NCBI RefSeq assembly: GCF_009659625.1
Contig: NZ_VOIW01000001.1
Span: forward strand, 806,001 to 870,000
DNA from: Pseudomonas haemolytica
GTDB taxonomy: Bacteria; Pseudomonadota; Gammaproteobacteria; Pseudomonadales; Pseudomonadaceae
DNA: 64,000 nucleotides
Direction of reading: 5' to 3'
Shown: one piece after another, positions 7,912 to 16,893 of the stretch
Layout: each line of letters starts with the position of its first letter
Numbering within the stretch: position 1 is the first letter of the stretch
Position numbers and translations under genes: made by a program
The notes under the pieces: generated by a model
Databases searched by the model: none
The model's input: only the letters and a program-made list of their open reading frames with translations
What the model was told of the DNA's origin: nothing

Positions 7912-9075
7912 ATGAAACCGCGCCTGCATTGTGCCCGCCTTGCCCTGTTCCTGTGTGGCTGTGCGGCGTTTCTCAATCTCTATGCCACCCAAAGCATCCT
8001 GCAAGTGTTCGCCGCGCAATTTCATATCAGCGCCAAGGCTGCTGGCTGGAGTATTACCGTGACCACACTGGCTGTGGCGATCACTGCCCCGTTCGTCAGC
8101 CGCCTGACCCGGCGCTTCGAACAACGCACCGTGATCGCAGCGGCGGCGCTGCTGTTGGCCGGGCCGGCGTTGATGACGGCCTACGCTGACAGCTTCGCTG
8201 AAGTGTTGGTGTGGCGCTTTGTCGAGGGCATGCTGATCCCGGTGGTGTTTGCCACCAGCGTTGCCTACATCGGTGATCGCTGGCGCGGCGGCACGGTGAC
8301 GGAAGTCACCAGCCTGTATGTGGCGGGCACTGTGTTGGGTGGGTTTGCCGGGCGATTCGTCACCGGAGTGGTAACCGAGTACGTGGGCTGGCGTGAAGCG
8401 TTTGAGTGGCTGGCGGTGTTGAGCTTGATGGTGGGCGGGTTTATCCAGTTTCTGTTACCGCCCAACTGCCCGCGGGCGCAGCAGGTCAAGGCTGCGTCGT
8501 CAGGTGTCTGGCACAAGCCGTTACTGGCCGCTTACGCCGTAGGCTTTTGCGTGTTGTTCTCGCAAGTCGCTGCTTTTACCTACGTAGGTTTGTACCTTGG
8601 CCTACCACCGTTCAGCCTCGGACCTGCTGCCTTAGGGACGCTGTATATGGTGTTCCTGATGGCGTTGATCGTGATACCCATCGCCGGCCGCCTCAGCAAA
8701 GCCCGCCCACATGCCGAACTGCTGAGTGTCGCCGCCGTAGTGGGCGTCTGTGGTTCTGCCCTGACCCTGTTGCCCTCCCTGTGGTGCATCGTGGTGGGTC
8801 TGGCACTCAGTTCCACCGGCGTGTTCCTCGCCCAGGCCGCTGCCAATGCCTTCACCACCGCCAGCGCCGGCGACAACAAGGCCGGTGCGGTGGGGGTCTA
8901 CCTCACCTGTTATTACCTGGGCGGTAGCTGCGGCGCTATCGCCCCGGCGCTGATCTGGGAACGCTGGGGCTGGGCCGGTTGTGTGGGGCTGATCATCGGT
9001 TTCCAGCTGCTGACCCTGTTGATCGCGTTGACCGGTTGCAAGCCCCTTAAACCTGAGCCGATCCCCACACCATGA
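7912..9075 (+). CDS. MFS transporter (YnfM/bicyclomycin-type exporter)
   Basis: 387 aa, about 12 membrane helices. Typical MFS features: FLNLYATQSILQVFAAQFHISAKAAGWSITVTTLAVAI at the start, the loop 2-3 basic motif (SRLTRRFEQR), WRFVEGMLIPVVFA and a second half beginning near residue 200. The N-terminal 'Y-x-T-Q-S-I-L' resembles YnfM-type exporters. ATG at 7912 follows GAGAGG. The next MFS gene starts 4 bases before this stop (ATGA overlap), so both are co-translated. Substrate unknown. Confidence 0.85.
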   Translation: MKPRLHCARLALFLCGCAAFLNLYATQSILQVFAAQFHISAKAAGWSITVTTLAVAITAPFVSRLTRRFEQRTVIAAAALLLAGPALMTAYADSFAEVLVWRFVEGMLIPVVFATSVAYIGDRWRGGTVTEVTSLYVAGTVLGGFAGRFVTGVVTEYVGWREAFEWLAVLSLMVGGFIQFLLPPNCPRAQQVKAASSGVWHKPLLAAYAVGFCVLFSQVAAFTYVGLYLGLPPFSLGPAALGTLYMVFLMALIVIPIAGRLSKARPHAELLSVAAVVGVCGSALTLLPSLWCIVVGLALSSTGVFLAQAAANAFTTASAGDNKAGAVGVYLTCYYLGGSCGAIAPALIWERWGWAGCVGLIIGFQLLTLLIALTGCKPLKPEPIPTP

Positions 9076-10265
9076 ACGATGCCGTTGCTGCACCTTCGCC
9101 CGAATTATCCAGGCGTTGTCGCAGCCTGTTGGCCGGTTGCGGCGCTCACGCCGTGCACGATGGCCTCACCGATGTGATCTACGTGCTGCTACCGATCTGG
9201 CAGGCTCAGTTCGCCTTGTCCTACGCTCAGGTTGGCCTTTTGCGTGGCGCCTATTCCGGGATGATGGCGGTGTTTCAGTTGCTCGCCAGCCGTGCTGCCA
9301 AACGTTGGGGTCGCACACCGATGCTGGTGGGCGGCACGGCGCTCGCGGGTGTTGCCTACCTGTTGGTGGGACAAGCGACTGGGATTGGCGTGTTGCTGCT
9401 GGCGTTGCTCCTGGGCGGCTTGGGTGCCAGCACGCAACATCCACTGGCCTCCTCGATGGTCACCGATGCTTACGAAGACGGTGGCGGGGTCAAGCAGGCA
9501 CTGTCGCAATACAACTTTTCCGGCGACATCGGCAAAACCCTGATTCCAGGTTTGGTCGGATTGCTGCTCACCGTTGTCAGTTGGCGCGCCAGCGCCACAC
9601 TGCTGGGGCTGCTTGGGCTGGTGGCGGCGGGGTTGCTGTGGTGGCTGATACCTGCGCGAGCAGCCGAATCGATTGCTATAAAAAAGACCAAGGCCCTTAC
9701 CGGAAACGGCTCCATCGCCGGCCTGCGCGCGCTGATTCTTACCGGCACCCTCGACAGCGCTGTGCGCATGGGCTTTCTCACCTTCCTGCCGTTCCTGCTT
9801 CAGGCCAAGGGCGCCGGAACTGCGGGTATTGGCCTGGCTCTGACCTTGCTGTTTGTGGGAGGAGCCTTCGGCAAACTGTTCTGCGGCTATCTCGGCGCTC
9901 GCATCGGGATGATGCAGACCGTGTGGATCACGGAAACCAGCACCGCACTGCTCATCGTCGCAGCGGTGTACCTGCCGCTGAGCGGCTTGATGATGATGTT
10001 GCCGGTGTTGGGGCTGGTGCTCAATGGCACGTCCTCGGTGCTGTACGGGGCCGTGCCCGACCTGGCCGGTGCAGGCAAGCGGGAGCAGGCGTTTGCGCTG
10101 TTCTACACCGGCACCATCGGCGGAGGCGCGCTGGCACCGGTGGTGTTTGGTGGGGTAGGGGATTCGTTGGGTGTGCCGGTGGCGCTGATGGTGTTGGCCG
10201 GGATGTTGTGTATGACGTTGCCGTTGGCGTGGGTGGTGCAGCGTGGTTGCACATTTCAAACATAA
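9072..10265 (+). CDS. MFS transporter of the Fsr (fosmidomycin resistance) type
   Basis: 397 aa, about 12 helices. The N-terminal CGAHAVHDGLTDVIYVLLPIWQ, with 'H-x-x-x-D' in helix 1, is the signature of Fsr-like MFS carriers; GLGASTQHPLASSMVTDAYE and a second-half SAVRMGFLTFLPFLLQAKG follow. Fsr exports fosmidomycin in E. coli; whether this one does is not known. Its start overlaps the preceding MFS gene. Two consecutive MFS genes of different subfamilies under one LysR is a little unusual. Confidence 0.82.
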   Translation: MNDAVAAPSPELSRRCRSLLAGCGAHAVHDGLTDVIYVLLPIWQAQFALSYAQVGLLRGAYSGMMAVFQLLASRAAKRWGRTPMLVGGTALAGVAYLLVGQATGIGVLLLALLLGGLGASTQHPLASSMVTDAYEDGGGVKQALSQYNFSGDIGKTLIPGLVGLLLTVVSWRASATLLGLLGLVAAGLLWWLIPARAAESIAIKKTKALTGNGSIAGLRALILTGTLDSAVRMGFLTFLPFLLQAKGAGTAGIGLALTLLFVGGAFGKLFCGYLGARIGMMQTVWITETSTALLIVAAVYLPLSGLMMMLPVLGLVLNGTSSVLYGAVPDLAGAGKREQAFALFYTGTIGGGALAPVVFGGVGDSLGVPVALMVLAGMLCMTLPLAWVVQRGCTFQT

Positions 10266-10295
10266 AAAAACCGGCCACCAAGGACCGGTTTTTTA
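10263..10295 (+). terminator. Rho-independent terminator after the MFS pair
   Basis: An A-tract and ACCGG, a short loop, then CCGGT and six T residues. It directly follows the MFS stop codon and can also act on the opposite strand. Confidence 0.8.
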
Positions 10296-10340
10296 TGCAT
10301 CTCCCGCCAGAACCATCCTGACGCAAGCGCAAAATCTGAG

Positions 10341-10414
10341 TGGAGCGGGTAGAGGGAATCGAACCCTCGTCGGAAGCTTGGGAAGCTACTGTTCTACCAT
10401 TAAACTATACCCGC
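10341..10414 (-). tRNA. tRNA-Gly (anticodon CCC)
   Basis: Read on the minus strand the gene is 74 bases including the encoded CCA. The acceptor arm GCGGGTA pairs with TACCCGC; the D arm GTTT/GAAC, T arm GAGGG-TTCGATT-CCCTC and anticodon loop TTCCCAA are all present, giving anticodon CCC. The second pair of the anticodon stem is a T-T mismatch (GTAGC against GCTTC). Confidence 0.93.
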
Positions 10415-10487
10415 TCAGAGCGGCTGACTTTGTACCAGATGTTCATCGGGATTTGAAGTTTTTCTTCGAAAAATGTGTGGGTTGCAG

Positions 10488-10579
10488 GTGGCGAGGGGGC
10501 TTGCTCCCGCTGGCGTGCGAAGCGCTCCCAAAATAGTGGGGCCGCGTCGCACGCCGGCGCAAGCAAGTCTGCTCGCCAC
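10488..10579. repeat. REP doublet in inverted orientation (REPIN)
   Basis: GTGGCGAGGGGGCTTGCTCC at the left and GCAAGCAAGTCTGCTCGCCAC at the right are inverted copies of the Pseudomonas REP motif (GTGGCGAG..GCTTGCTC), separated by a GC-rich spacer that itself contains GCGTGCGA and TCGCACGC. Such doublets lie in intergenic DNA and are mobilised by RAYT transposases; none is encoded in this window. Confidence 0.85.
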
Positions 10580-10593
10580 AGTACACCTTCATT

Positions 10594-11478
10594 TCAGAGT
10601 GCAAATGCATGCTGCGCCTGACCCTGTTGATACCGCAACCGGCTTACCTGCCGCTCTGGTTTCAAGAAGCCCACCACTGCGTTACGGCTATCCCGGCACG
10701 CTGCTTTATGCTCCATATCCAGGAAATGCCCCGTCGCCTGAATGGTGCTGAAGCTGCTCTGGGCTACATGCTGACCAAACAGCTTCGCATCCTCGGCGCT
10801 GGTGTACTCGTCCCATTCACCGTTCAAGAACAGCACCGGGATGTCGATCTGCTTGGCTGCCTTGAGGTAGCACTGCCGGTCACTGTTGAGCACATGGCTG
10901 ATGTGAAAGTGCATTTGCCCGTATTCGTGCTCGGCCAGGCTGCTGACGTGGCGGTAATTGAAGCGTTTGAACAGCGACGGCAGGTGTTTGCCGAGGGTGC
11001 TGTTGACCAGGTGGCCGACGCGGTCACGGTCAAGGTTGCCAAGGTAGTCGACGCCACGTTCGAGGTAATCGCGCATGGGGGTGTTGATCACCGGCGAGAA
11101 TGAGCTGATCACGGCTTTTTCCACGCGCCGAGGCCGTTGCGCAAGGGCGACCAACGTTGCAGCGCCGCCCCAGGAGAAGGACAGCACGTGCTCGGCGGCG
11201 AAGTGGTCGAGCAGTTCCAGGAGGATCTGGCCTTCGACTTCCTTCGTCAGCATCTGCTCATGGCGGTTATGGATTTTAGAACGGCCAGCGTAGGGCTGGT
11301 CGTACAACACCACATTGAATTGCGGGTACAGGCTTTTCACGGTTTGAGCGAAGCACGCCGTGGTCGCCATGGAGCCGTTGACCAGGACGATGGTCTTTTC
11401 AGCCGCGTCCGCGCGATAGAACTCGGTGTACACCCGATACTGACCCTGTATATCCAACACAGCGATTTCTGGCCTCAT
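10594..11478 (-). CDS. phaG: PhaG: (R)-3-hydroxyacyl-ACP thioesterase/transacylase
   Basis: 294 aa, alpha/beta hydrolase fold. It links fatty-acid synthesis to medium-chain polyhydroxyalkanoate by releasing or transferring (R)-3-hydroxydecanoate from ACP. It begins MRPEIAVLDIQGQYRVYTEF and carries the nucleophile elbow SFSWGG (Ser102), NGEWDEYT and GHFLDMEHK, all typical of PhaG and distinguishing it from its relative RhlA. The C-terminus ends in QHAFAL. ATG at 11478 is preceded by AGGAG. No pha synthase genes are nearby, as usual for phaG. Confidence 0.93.
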   Translation of the reverse strand: MRPEIAVLDIQGQYRVYTEFYRADAAEKTIVLVNGSMATTACFAQTVKSLYPQFNVVLYDQPYAGRSKIHNRHEQMLTKEVEGQILLELLDHFAAEHVLSFSWGGAATLVALAQRPRRVEKAVISSFSPVINTPMRDYLERGVDYLGNLDRDRVGHLVNSTLGKHLPSLFKRFNYRHVSSLAEHEYGQMHFHISHVLNSDRQCYLKAAKQIDIPVLFLNGEWDEYTSAEDAKLFGQHVAQSSFSTIQATGHFLDMEHKAACRDSRNAVVGFLKPERQVSRLRYQQGQAQHAFAL

Positions 11479-11783
11479 GTCGTAAGACTCCTGGCAAGCG
11501 GGTAGTGCGCGCAGATCACTCTGCACGAGCTTTGTGACAGGTAGGCATACGCCTGGAAAATGAGGGCCCATGTCGGTCCGATGACGGCTGGCCGGCGGGT
11601 GTTGTTATGGTGGGCTGTTTTGCCGGAAAGGCCCGTGGATCAAGCGCGGGCAAGGCAAGGTGTTTCTTGGAGGTATGGGGCGAGCCAGCCGTCATGATTT
11701 GGCTGAAGCCCTGATTCAAGCAGCACAGACGACAGGTCGCAAGGCGAAAGGCCGGTTTTTTGCCATCACCGGCTGAACGGTCG
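11479..11783. other. Intergenic region upstream of phaG
   Basis: About 305 bases between the start of phaG and the end of the pseudouridine synthase gene. No convincing gene is seen. A ribosome-binding-like TTGGAGG before an ATG at 11676 leads into a frame that stops after about 12 codons. The phaG promoter must lie here, but I do not recognise a sigma-factor consensus. Confidence 0.4.
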
Positions 11784-12476
11784 TCAGACTTGTCGGATTT
11801 CGTCGTCGGTCAGTGGCCGGTATTGGCCCGGCGCAAGGCTTGCATCCAGCATCAAAGGCCCCATTCGCTCACGATGCAGGCCGGTCACCTTGTTATCAAA
11901 ATGCCCGAACATACGCTTCACTTGGTGATAGCGGCCTTCGATGATGCTCAAGCGCGCCGTCCTGGGGCCCAGCAGCTCAAGTTCGGCGGGTTGGGTGGTG
12001 AGGTCTTCAAAGGCGAAATACACACCGGCGGCAAACGTCGTCGCGTACTCCGAGCCGATGTCCTGCTCGGTTTCCACATGGTAAACCTTGGGTAACTTGG
12101 TTTGCGGTTGAGTCAGGCGTCGCGACCACTGGCCGTCATTGGTGATCAGCATCAGGCCGGTGGTGTTGAAATCCAGGCGGCCGGCGATGTGCAGCTCGGC
12201 CTTGTTCGGTTCATCCAGCAGGTCGAGGACCGTGGGGTGTTGCGGGTCCGAAGTGGCGCTGACGCAACCCTGGGGTTTGTGCAGCATGAAATAACGTGCC
12301 GGCTTTCCCGCTTGCAGTACTTCGCCGTCAACGCAGACCAGGCTGAACTCGCGCACTTCATGATGGGGATCGCTGACTGCAGCACCATCGACAGTTACCC
12401 GGCGCGCCACCAGTAGCAGGCGTACTTGCTTGCGATTGAACTGTGCCAGATTGCTGAGGAAGCGATCAACGCGCAT
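11784..12476 (-). CDS. RsuA-type rRNA pseudouridine synthase
   Basis: 230 aa. An N-terminal S4 RNA-binding domain (MRVDRFLSNLAQFNRKQVRLLL) is followed by the RsuA/RluB-E catalytic domain, with GRLDFNTTGLMLITNDG holding the catalytic Asp and YHQVKRMFGH the C-terminal motif. It modifies a uridine in rRNA; RsuA acts on 16S U516, but the exact target is not provable from sequence. Its start overlaps the small Cys-rich gene upstream by 11 bases. Confidence 0.88.
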   Translation of the reverse strand: MRVDRFLSNLAQFNRKQVRLLLVARRVTVDGAAVSDPHHEVREFSLVCVDGEVLQAGKPARYFMLHKPQGCVSATSDPQHPTVLDLLDEPNKAELHIAGRLDFNTTGLMLITNDGQWSRRLTQPQTKLPKVYHVETEQDIGSEYATTFAAGVYFAFEDLTTQPAELELLGPRTARLSIIEGRYHQVKRMFGHFDNKVTGLHRERMGPLMLDASLAPGQYRPLTDDEIRQV

Positions 12477-12678
12477 TGCGGTTACGCAACTGGTCGTCCG
12501 CCTGGGCACAGCGAGGGCACAGGCAGGCTTTATTGCGCAGTTCATCAGGCAGGGCTTCAAGCACCGCGGGGTCGATGGTGACGCTGTAGCACCAGCAGGC
12601 TTGGTCGGCTGTGCGCGGATCGGCCAAGGTACAGTCGTTGCGGGCACCGCAGGCGGGGCAGAGGGTTGGCGTGGTCAT
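12466..12678 (-). CDS. Cysteine-rich CWC-family small protein
   Basis: 70 aa. CPACGARNDC, QACWCYSV and ACLCPRCA supply four cysteine clusters suggesting a metal site; 'CWC' is the family name-giving motif. Function unknown. ATG at 12678 is chosen because the conserved MTTPTLCPACG begins there. Co-transcribed with the pseudouridine synthase gene it overlaps. Confidence 0.75.
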   Translation of the reverse strand: MTTPTLCPACGARNDCTLADPRTADQACWCYSVTIDPAVLEALPDELRNKACLCPRCAQADDQLRNRNAR

Positions 12679-12920
12679 CGGTCGGTTCAGGCTATATCGG
12701 GCAGGGGGGCGCAAGTCCTGCACGATACAGCGCTGCTCGGTCCTGTTCCATCGCCATGACCTGGAGGCCGGCATTCAGCTCGTCTGAAACAGATGTTTCT
12801 GCTTATGTCGGTGGCGCACCAGATTCGGTTTTTGATGTCAGATGTTTCGTCATTCAGTGAAGGCTGAATGCCGCTTTCCAGCGTCGCTGGAGGAGCTCTT
12901 CCGCGGTCCAGGAGGCCGCC

Positions 12921-13280
12921 ATGTATCGACGACTGCTACTTATCGCTTTGCTCGGCCTGACCCTGTCAGCTTGCGTGCCCTATTACGATGGAGGCGCTAC
13001 CTACTATCGCTCCGAGGTCTACACCGCACCGACGCCGGTCTATTACTACGGCGGTCCGCGTTATGCCCCGTATGGGCGTAGCTACTACGCCCCAGTGCCT
13101 CGCTACTATGCGCCACAGCCTCGTTATTATTCCGCGCCGCGCTACTACCAGCCGGCGCCACGCTATTACCCAAGGGCCGGTTACAGGCCCTATACGAATC
13201 AGGGGTGGGGTAATCACGGCGGCAACGGTGGGTACGGACGGGGAAGCGATCATGGAGGTGGCCGCGGCGGCCACCGTTAA
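12921..13280 (+). CDS. Tyr/Pro-rich repeat lipoprotein
   Basis: 119 aa. A lipoprotein signal peptide ends at the lipobox LSAC (Cys17). The mature chain is a run of short repeats of the type P-R-Y-Y-x-P (residues about 35-95) and a Gly/His-rich tail. No enzymatic motif. Small Tyr/Pro-rich lipoproteins of this kind are common in pseudomonads and lack a known role. ATG at 12921 follows AGGAGG. A terminator follows directly. Confidence 0.72.
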   Translation: MYRRLLLIALLGLTLSACVPYYDGGATYYRSEVYTAPTPVYYYGGPRYAPYGRSYYAPVPRYYAPQPRYYSAPRYYQPAPRYYPRAGYRPYTNQGWGNHGGNGGYGRGSDHGGGRGGHR

Positions 13281-13287
13281 ACCATTT

Positions 13288-13320
13288 GAAAAAAGCGGCG
13301 CATGAAGCGCCGCTTTTTTA
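13288..13320. terminator. Rho-independent terminator
   Basis: AAAAAGCGGCGC-ATGAA-GCGCCGCTTTTTT immediately after the Tyr-rich lipoprotein gene; perfect stem with a T tract. Confidence 0.88.
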
Positions 13321-13425
13321 TGGTGCCGTATATCCATACTGTCAGATTTAACAGCTATCTTTGCGGTTTCGGCTGTATTTCACTGTGGGAAAGCCGTTGT
13401 GCTTTTCCATGGAGAGAGCGGGCTA

Positions 13426-13872
13426 ATGGAACCTCATATGTTCAAGCGACTGATGTGTGCGCTCCTGTTGATGAGCGGCGTCATTGCACAGGTGAAAGCA
13501 GAGCAAGGCTGCCCTTATCCCTCGACGGTCAAGTATGCTGACCAGCATTTTCACGCCGTGGATAAAGGCCTGCTCTGGCAAAGTCCGAAGGTCAGTCACC
13601 GGGACTTCGTCGACCGGTTCGTCGGTGCAGTCTTTGTACCGGGCGAGGACCAGGAGAGGGAAAATGGCTACATGGACAAGTGCATTTACCGCACCAGTTG
13701 GGGCAGCGTCGTAGCGTTGCGGCCAGACAAAGGCAACGGGGTGATCAACATGTCGTTGACCAGCACCTTGCATTGGGAGTTGCAGGCGGGTGCGTTCGGA
13801 ATGCCAGTGTATCTCTGCACGGACAGCCAGCCGGACAACTGCGCTTTCACGATCAACGACAAAGAGAGCTAA
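13426..13872 (+). CDS. Secreted DUF3757-like protein
   Basis: 148 aa from ATG 13426, which has GGAGAG ten bases upstream (an ATG at 13438 is the alternative). A signal peptide (MFKRLMCALLLMSGVIAQVKA) leads to a short domain starting EQGCPYPSTVKY and containing LLWQSPKVSHRDFVDRFVGAVF; four cysteines suggest two disulfides. It resembles small periplasmic DUF3757 proteins of Pseudomonas. Function unknown. Confidence 0.65.
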   Translation: MEPHMFKRLMCALLLMSGVIAQVKAEQGCPYPSTVKYADQHFHAVDKGLLWQSPKVSHRDFVDRFVGAVFVPGEDQERENGYMDKCIYRTSWGSVVALRPDKGNGVINMSLTSTLHWELQAGAFGMPVYLCTDSQPDNCAFTINDKES

Positions 13873-13876
13873 CCTG

Positions 13877-14989
13877 TCAGTAGTCCGATAAATCTGCCAG
13901 AGGATTCCTACCTTCCCATGCCTTGTTGAAGTGTGCCTGCACCACCGCTTCTGGAAGCGTATTGATATCCGGCCAATGCCAATGGGGCGTCTGGTCCTTG
14001 TCGATCAATCGGGCCCGGACCCCTTCGGCGAATTCCGGATGACGGCAGCAATTGAGGCTTATGCTGTACTCCATCTGAAACACCTGGGCCAAGGAAAGAT
14101 GGCGCGCGCGCTTAATTTGTTCCCATACCAGGTGCGCCGTCAGAGGGCAGCCTTCGGAGAGGGTCTTGCCGGCACGGCTCAATAGCGGGTCGTTGTGATC
14201 GCGCAGCAGGCTCAACGCCCGCCAGGCGCACCGCACATCGCCCACATCCAGCCATTCGTCGATTTGGTCGCGGCGCGGCAGCCACTGTGCTTCGGGTTGT
14301 TGGCTGACTGCCTCCTGGGCCAGGGCTTTGAGCAAACTGTTGAGCTGCATCGCGGTTTGTTCTTGCCAGTTCAGTTGCAGCAGGCCCTCAATCAGCTCGT
14401 CTTTCTGGTCTTCACGCAGGAAGCGGTCGGCGAGTCCCAGATCCAGTGCGTCGCGCCCGTTGATATGGGCGCCGGTGAGGCCCAGGAACAAACCGAGCTT
14501 GCCCGGCAGGCGGGAAAGAAACCAGCTGGCACCTACATCCGGATAAAGGCCGATGCTGATCTCGGGCATGGCCAGACGGCTGCTCGGCGTAACAATGCGC
14601 ACGGATGCGCTTTGCAGCAGGCCCATCCCACCGCCCAATACATAGCCGTGGCCCCAGCAGATCAGCGGCTTGGGGTAGGTGTGCAGGCGGTAGTCGAGAC
14701 GATATTCGGCAGCAAAGAATTGCGCGGCGAGGGCCGGCACTTCGCCGGGTTGTTCACGGCATTCCTGGGCCAGGCTGCGCACTTCGCCACCAGCGCAAAA
14801 GGCCTTTGGCCCATTGCCGCGCAGCAGCACGCAGACGATTTGCGGGTCTTTGGCCCAGGTATCCAGGCGCTCGCCCAAGGCCAAAATCATCGGCAGGGAC
14901 AGGGCGTTAAGGGTTTTTTCCGCGTCCAGGCTGGCGATGCCGATGCGGGCACCGCCACTGCCGGTCAGTTCTTCGAAGTGCAGGTTCAT
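13877..14989 (-). CDS. Enoyl-CoA hydratase/isomerase family, 3-hydroxyisobutyryl-CoA hydrolase-like
   Basis: 370 aa, longer than simple enoyl-CoA hydratases and matching the HIBCH subfamily. The oxyanion-hole motif KAFCAGGEVRSL and HGYVLGGGMGLLQSASVRIVTPSSRLAMPEISIGLYPDVGASWFLSRL are diagnostic; the E-I-S-I-G-L-Y-P-D segment holds the catalytic Glu/Asp. HIBCH hydrolyses 3-hydroxyisobutyryl-CoA in valine catabolism. No valine-pathway genes are adjacent, so the exact thioester is uncertain. Divergent from ung. Confidence 0.83.
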   Translation of the reverse strand: MNLHFEELTGSGGARIGIASLDAEKTLNALSLPMILALGERLDTWAKDPQIVCVLLRGNGPKAFCAGGEVRSLAQECREQPGEVPALAAQFFAAEYRLDYRLHTYPKPLICWGHGYVLGGGMGLLQSASVRIVTPSSRLAMPEISIGLYPDVGASWFLSRLPGKLGLFLGLTGAHINGRDALDLGLADRFLREDQKDELIEGLLQLNWQEQTAMQLNSLLKALAQEAVSQQPEAQWLPRRDQIDEWLDVGDVRCAWRALSLLRDHNDPLLSRAGKTLSEGCPLTAHLVWEQIKRARHLSLAQVFQMEYSISLNCCRHPEFAEGVRARLIDKDQTPHWHWPDINTLPEAVVQAHFNKAWEGRNPLADLSDY

Positions 14990-15125
14990 CGTGACCTCAA
15001 TCGAGAAGGTGAAGGATGAGTATGATCCCTTCGTGGGAAAGTGCCGCCGGTGTGTCAGACCAATTGACAAGCGGAGTCGGCTTTCCTAGGGTTCGCCTCA
15101 TTCTTTTTTACAAGACAATTCAACC

Positions 15126-15818
15126 ATGACCGATGGCGACCGTATCAAACTCGAACCCAGCTGGAAACACGCCCTGCGCGATGAGTTCGAGAAGCCCTAC
15201 ATGGCCCAGTTGCGCGAGTTCCTGCGCCAGGAACATGCCGCCGGCAAAGAGATCTACCCGCCCGGCCCGTTGATTTTCAACGCCCTCAACTCCACGCCTT
15301 TGGACAAGGTCAAGGTGGTGATCCTCGGCCAAGATCCGTACCACGGCCCAGGCCAGGCCCACGGGCTGTGCTTCTCGGTGCAACCGGGCGTGCCGGCGCC
15401 GCCGTCGCTGGTCAACATCTATAAAGAACTCAAGCGCGACCTGAACATCGACATTCCCAACCACGGCTACCTGCAAAGCTGGGCCGACCAGGGTGTGCTG
15501 ATGCTCAACACCACCATGACCGTGGAGCGCGCCAATGCCAACGCCCATGCGGGCAAGGGCTGGCAGTTCTTTACTGATCGGATTATCGAGGTGGTCAGCG
15601 AGCATCAGCCCCACCTGGTGTTTTTGTTGTGGGGCGCGCATGCCCAGGGCAAGCAGAAGTTGATTGATGCCACCAAGCATTTGGTGCTGACGTCAGTGCA
15701 CCCGTCACCGTTGTCGGCGTATCGCGGGTTTATTGGGTGCGGGCATTTTAGCCGGGCCAACAAATTTCTTGAACAGAATGGCGAGGTGCCGATCGAGTGG
15801 CGGTTGCCGCCGCTTTAA
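15126..15818 (+). CDS. ung: Uracil-DNA glycosylase (family 1)
   Basis: 230 aa. Removes uracil from DNA in base-excision repair. The water-activating motif [22 protein letters not shown] has Asp70; [14 protein letters not shown] is the uracil-recognition loop with Asn, and [20 protein letters not shown] is the minor-groove loop with the catalytic His. Length and motif order are those of canonical Ung. Confidence 0.97.
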   Translation: MTDGDRIKLEPSWKHALRDEFEKPYMAQLREFLRQEHAAGKEIYPPGPLIFNALNSTPLDKVKVVILGQDPYHGPGQAHGLCFSVQPGVPAPPSLVNIYKELKRDLNIDIPNHGYLQSWADQGVLMLNTTMTVERANANAHAGKGWQFFTDRIIEVVSEHQPHLVFLLWGAHAQGKQKLIDATKHLVLTSVHPSPLSAYRGFIGCGHFSRANKFLEQNGEVPIEWRLPPL

Positions 15819-15855
15819 GGCGGCAACGCGGGGGGAAACTAATTGAGAACGCCCC

Positions 15856-16893
15856 CTAGATCTTGTCTGGCTGGCGGTTCCAGTGTCGGAACAACGGCTC
15901 TGCGAGAAACAACACAAACAACAAACGCATCACCTGCATCGCCGTCACCAACGGCACCGACAATTGCAGCGTCTCGGCTGTCAGGCTCATCTCGGCAATA
16001 CCGCCAGGCATCATGCCCAACGTCAGTGAGCGCAGGTCCAGGTGCGTCAGTGCACTCAAGCCCACCGCAGCCAATGTCGCCAGCGCCATGGTCAGGGCCG
16101 TGCCGATCAAGGTACGGCCCATGAATGCCGGCGCCCTACGGAAGAACTGGCGGTTGAAGTGGCAGCCCAGACCGCTGCCGATCAACCATTGGCCGATCTG
16201 GCTGCCGCCGTCGGGCAGGCCAATGTGTAAATCCCAGCTCACGCTGGCGATGGCACTGACCAGCAATGGCCCGAACAGCCAAGGGTTGGGTTGGCGCAAA
16301 CGCTGCCAGCCCCATGCCACCAGCGCACCTGTCGGAAACAGCAGGGCCAGCCAGGCCCAGTCTACCGGCGCCGGATGAAACTGCGGTGCGCCGCCGCCCA
16401 GCAGATACTTGAAAATCGCTGGCACACACAACACCACCACCAGCACGCGCAAACTTTGCCCCGCCGCCACCCGGCTAAGTACCGCGCCATTACGTGCGCC
16501 GAGGTTGACCATCTCCCCGGAGCCGCCCGGCATGCTCGAGAAAAACGCCGTGGCGCGGTCTTCACCGCTGCGGCGCATCAACCACACACCGACCACGCTC
16601 GACAAACTCGTCACCAAGGCACCGAAGAAAATCAGGCCGAAATGGCTCATCACTTGCTCGATCACCACCGGCGTGAAGTGCAGGCCTATGCCTATCCCCA
16701 CCACCCATTGGCCGCATTTGCGCCCGCCGGGAATCTCCGCCAATTGCCACGGCGTGAGGCAACGCACCAGGATGATCGCCAGCAACGAGCCGACCATGTA
16801 CGGCAACGGCCAGCCGACCAGGCTGGCCAGGTAACCGCCGGCCAGGCCGACCAGCGGTGTTCCCCACCAATGTTTAAAGGTGACCTCAGACAT
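15856..16893 (-). CDS. AbrB/AimA-family membrane protein, last gene of the tct operon
   Basis: 345 aa with about ten hydrophobic segments in two repeats; each repeat has a 'G-G-x-x-E-M' motif (SSMPGGSGEMVNLGARNG and LGMMPGGIAEMSLTAETL). The family is annotated variously as AbrB, AimA or ammonia-monooxygenase-like; its activity is not established. The start at 16893 overlaps the end of tctA by 8 bases, so it belongs to the same transcript and is presumably involved in the same transport process. Confidence 0.78.
   Translation of the reverse strand: MSEVTFKHWWGTPLVGLAGGYLASLVGWPLPYMVGSLLAIILVRCLTPWQLAEIPGGRKCGQWVVGIGIGLHFTPVVIEQVMSHFGLIFFGALVTSLSSVVGVWLMRRSGEDRATAFFSSMPGGSGEMVNLGARNGAVLSRVAAGQSLRVLVVVLCVPAIFKYLLGGGAPQFHPAPVDWAWLALLFPTGALVAWGWQRLRQPNPWLFGPLLVSAIASVSWDLHIGLPDGGSQIGQWLIGSGLGCHFNRQFFRRAPAFMGRTLIGTALTMALATLAAVGLSALTHLDLRSLTLGMMPGGIAEMSLTAETLQLSVPLVTAMQVMRLLFVLFLAEPLFRHWNRQPDKI

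Noticed and set aside
9116..10321. Long Arg-rich frame overlapping the Fsr-like MFS gene on the same strand
   Set aside because: Arg/Ala-rich alternative frame of a convincing membrane protein gene.
11676..11720. Possible small gene after TTGGAGG upstream of phaG
   Set aside because: The frame closes after about a dozen codons.
13040..13190. Tandem repeats in the lipoprotein gene considered as CRISPR or satellite DNA
   Set aside because: They are in-frame codons for P-R-Y-Y-type peptide repeats, irregular in length, with no spacer structure.
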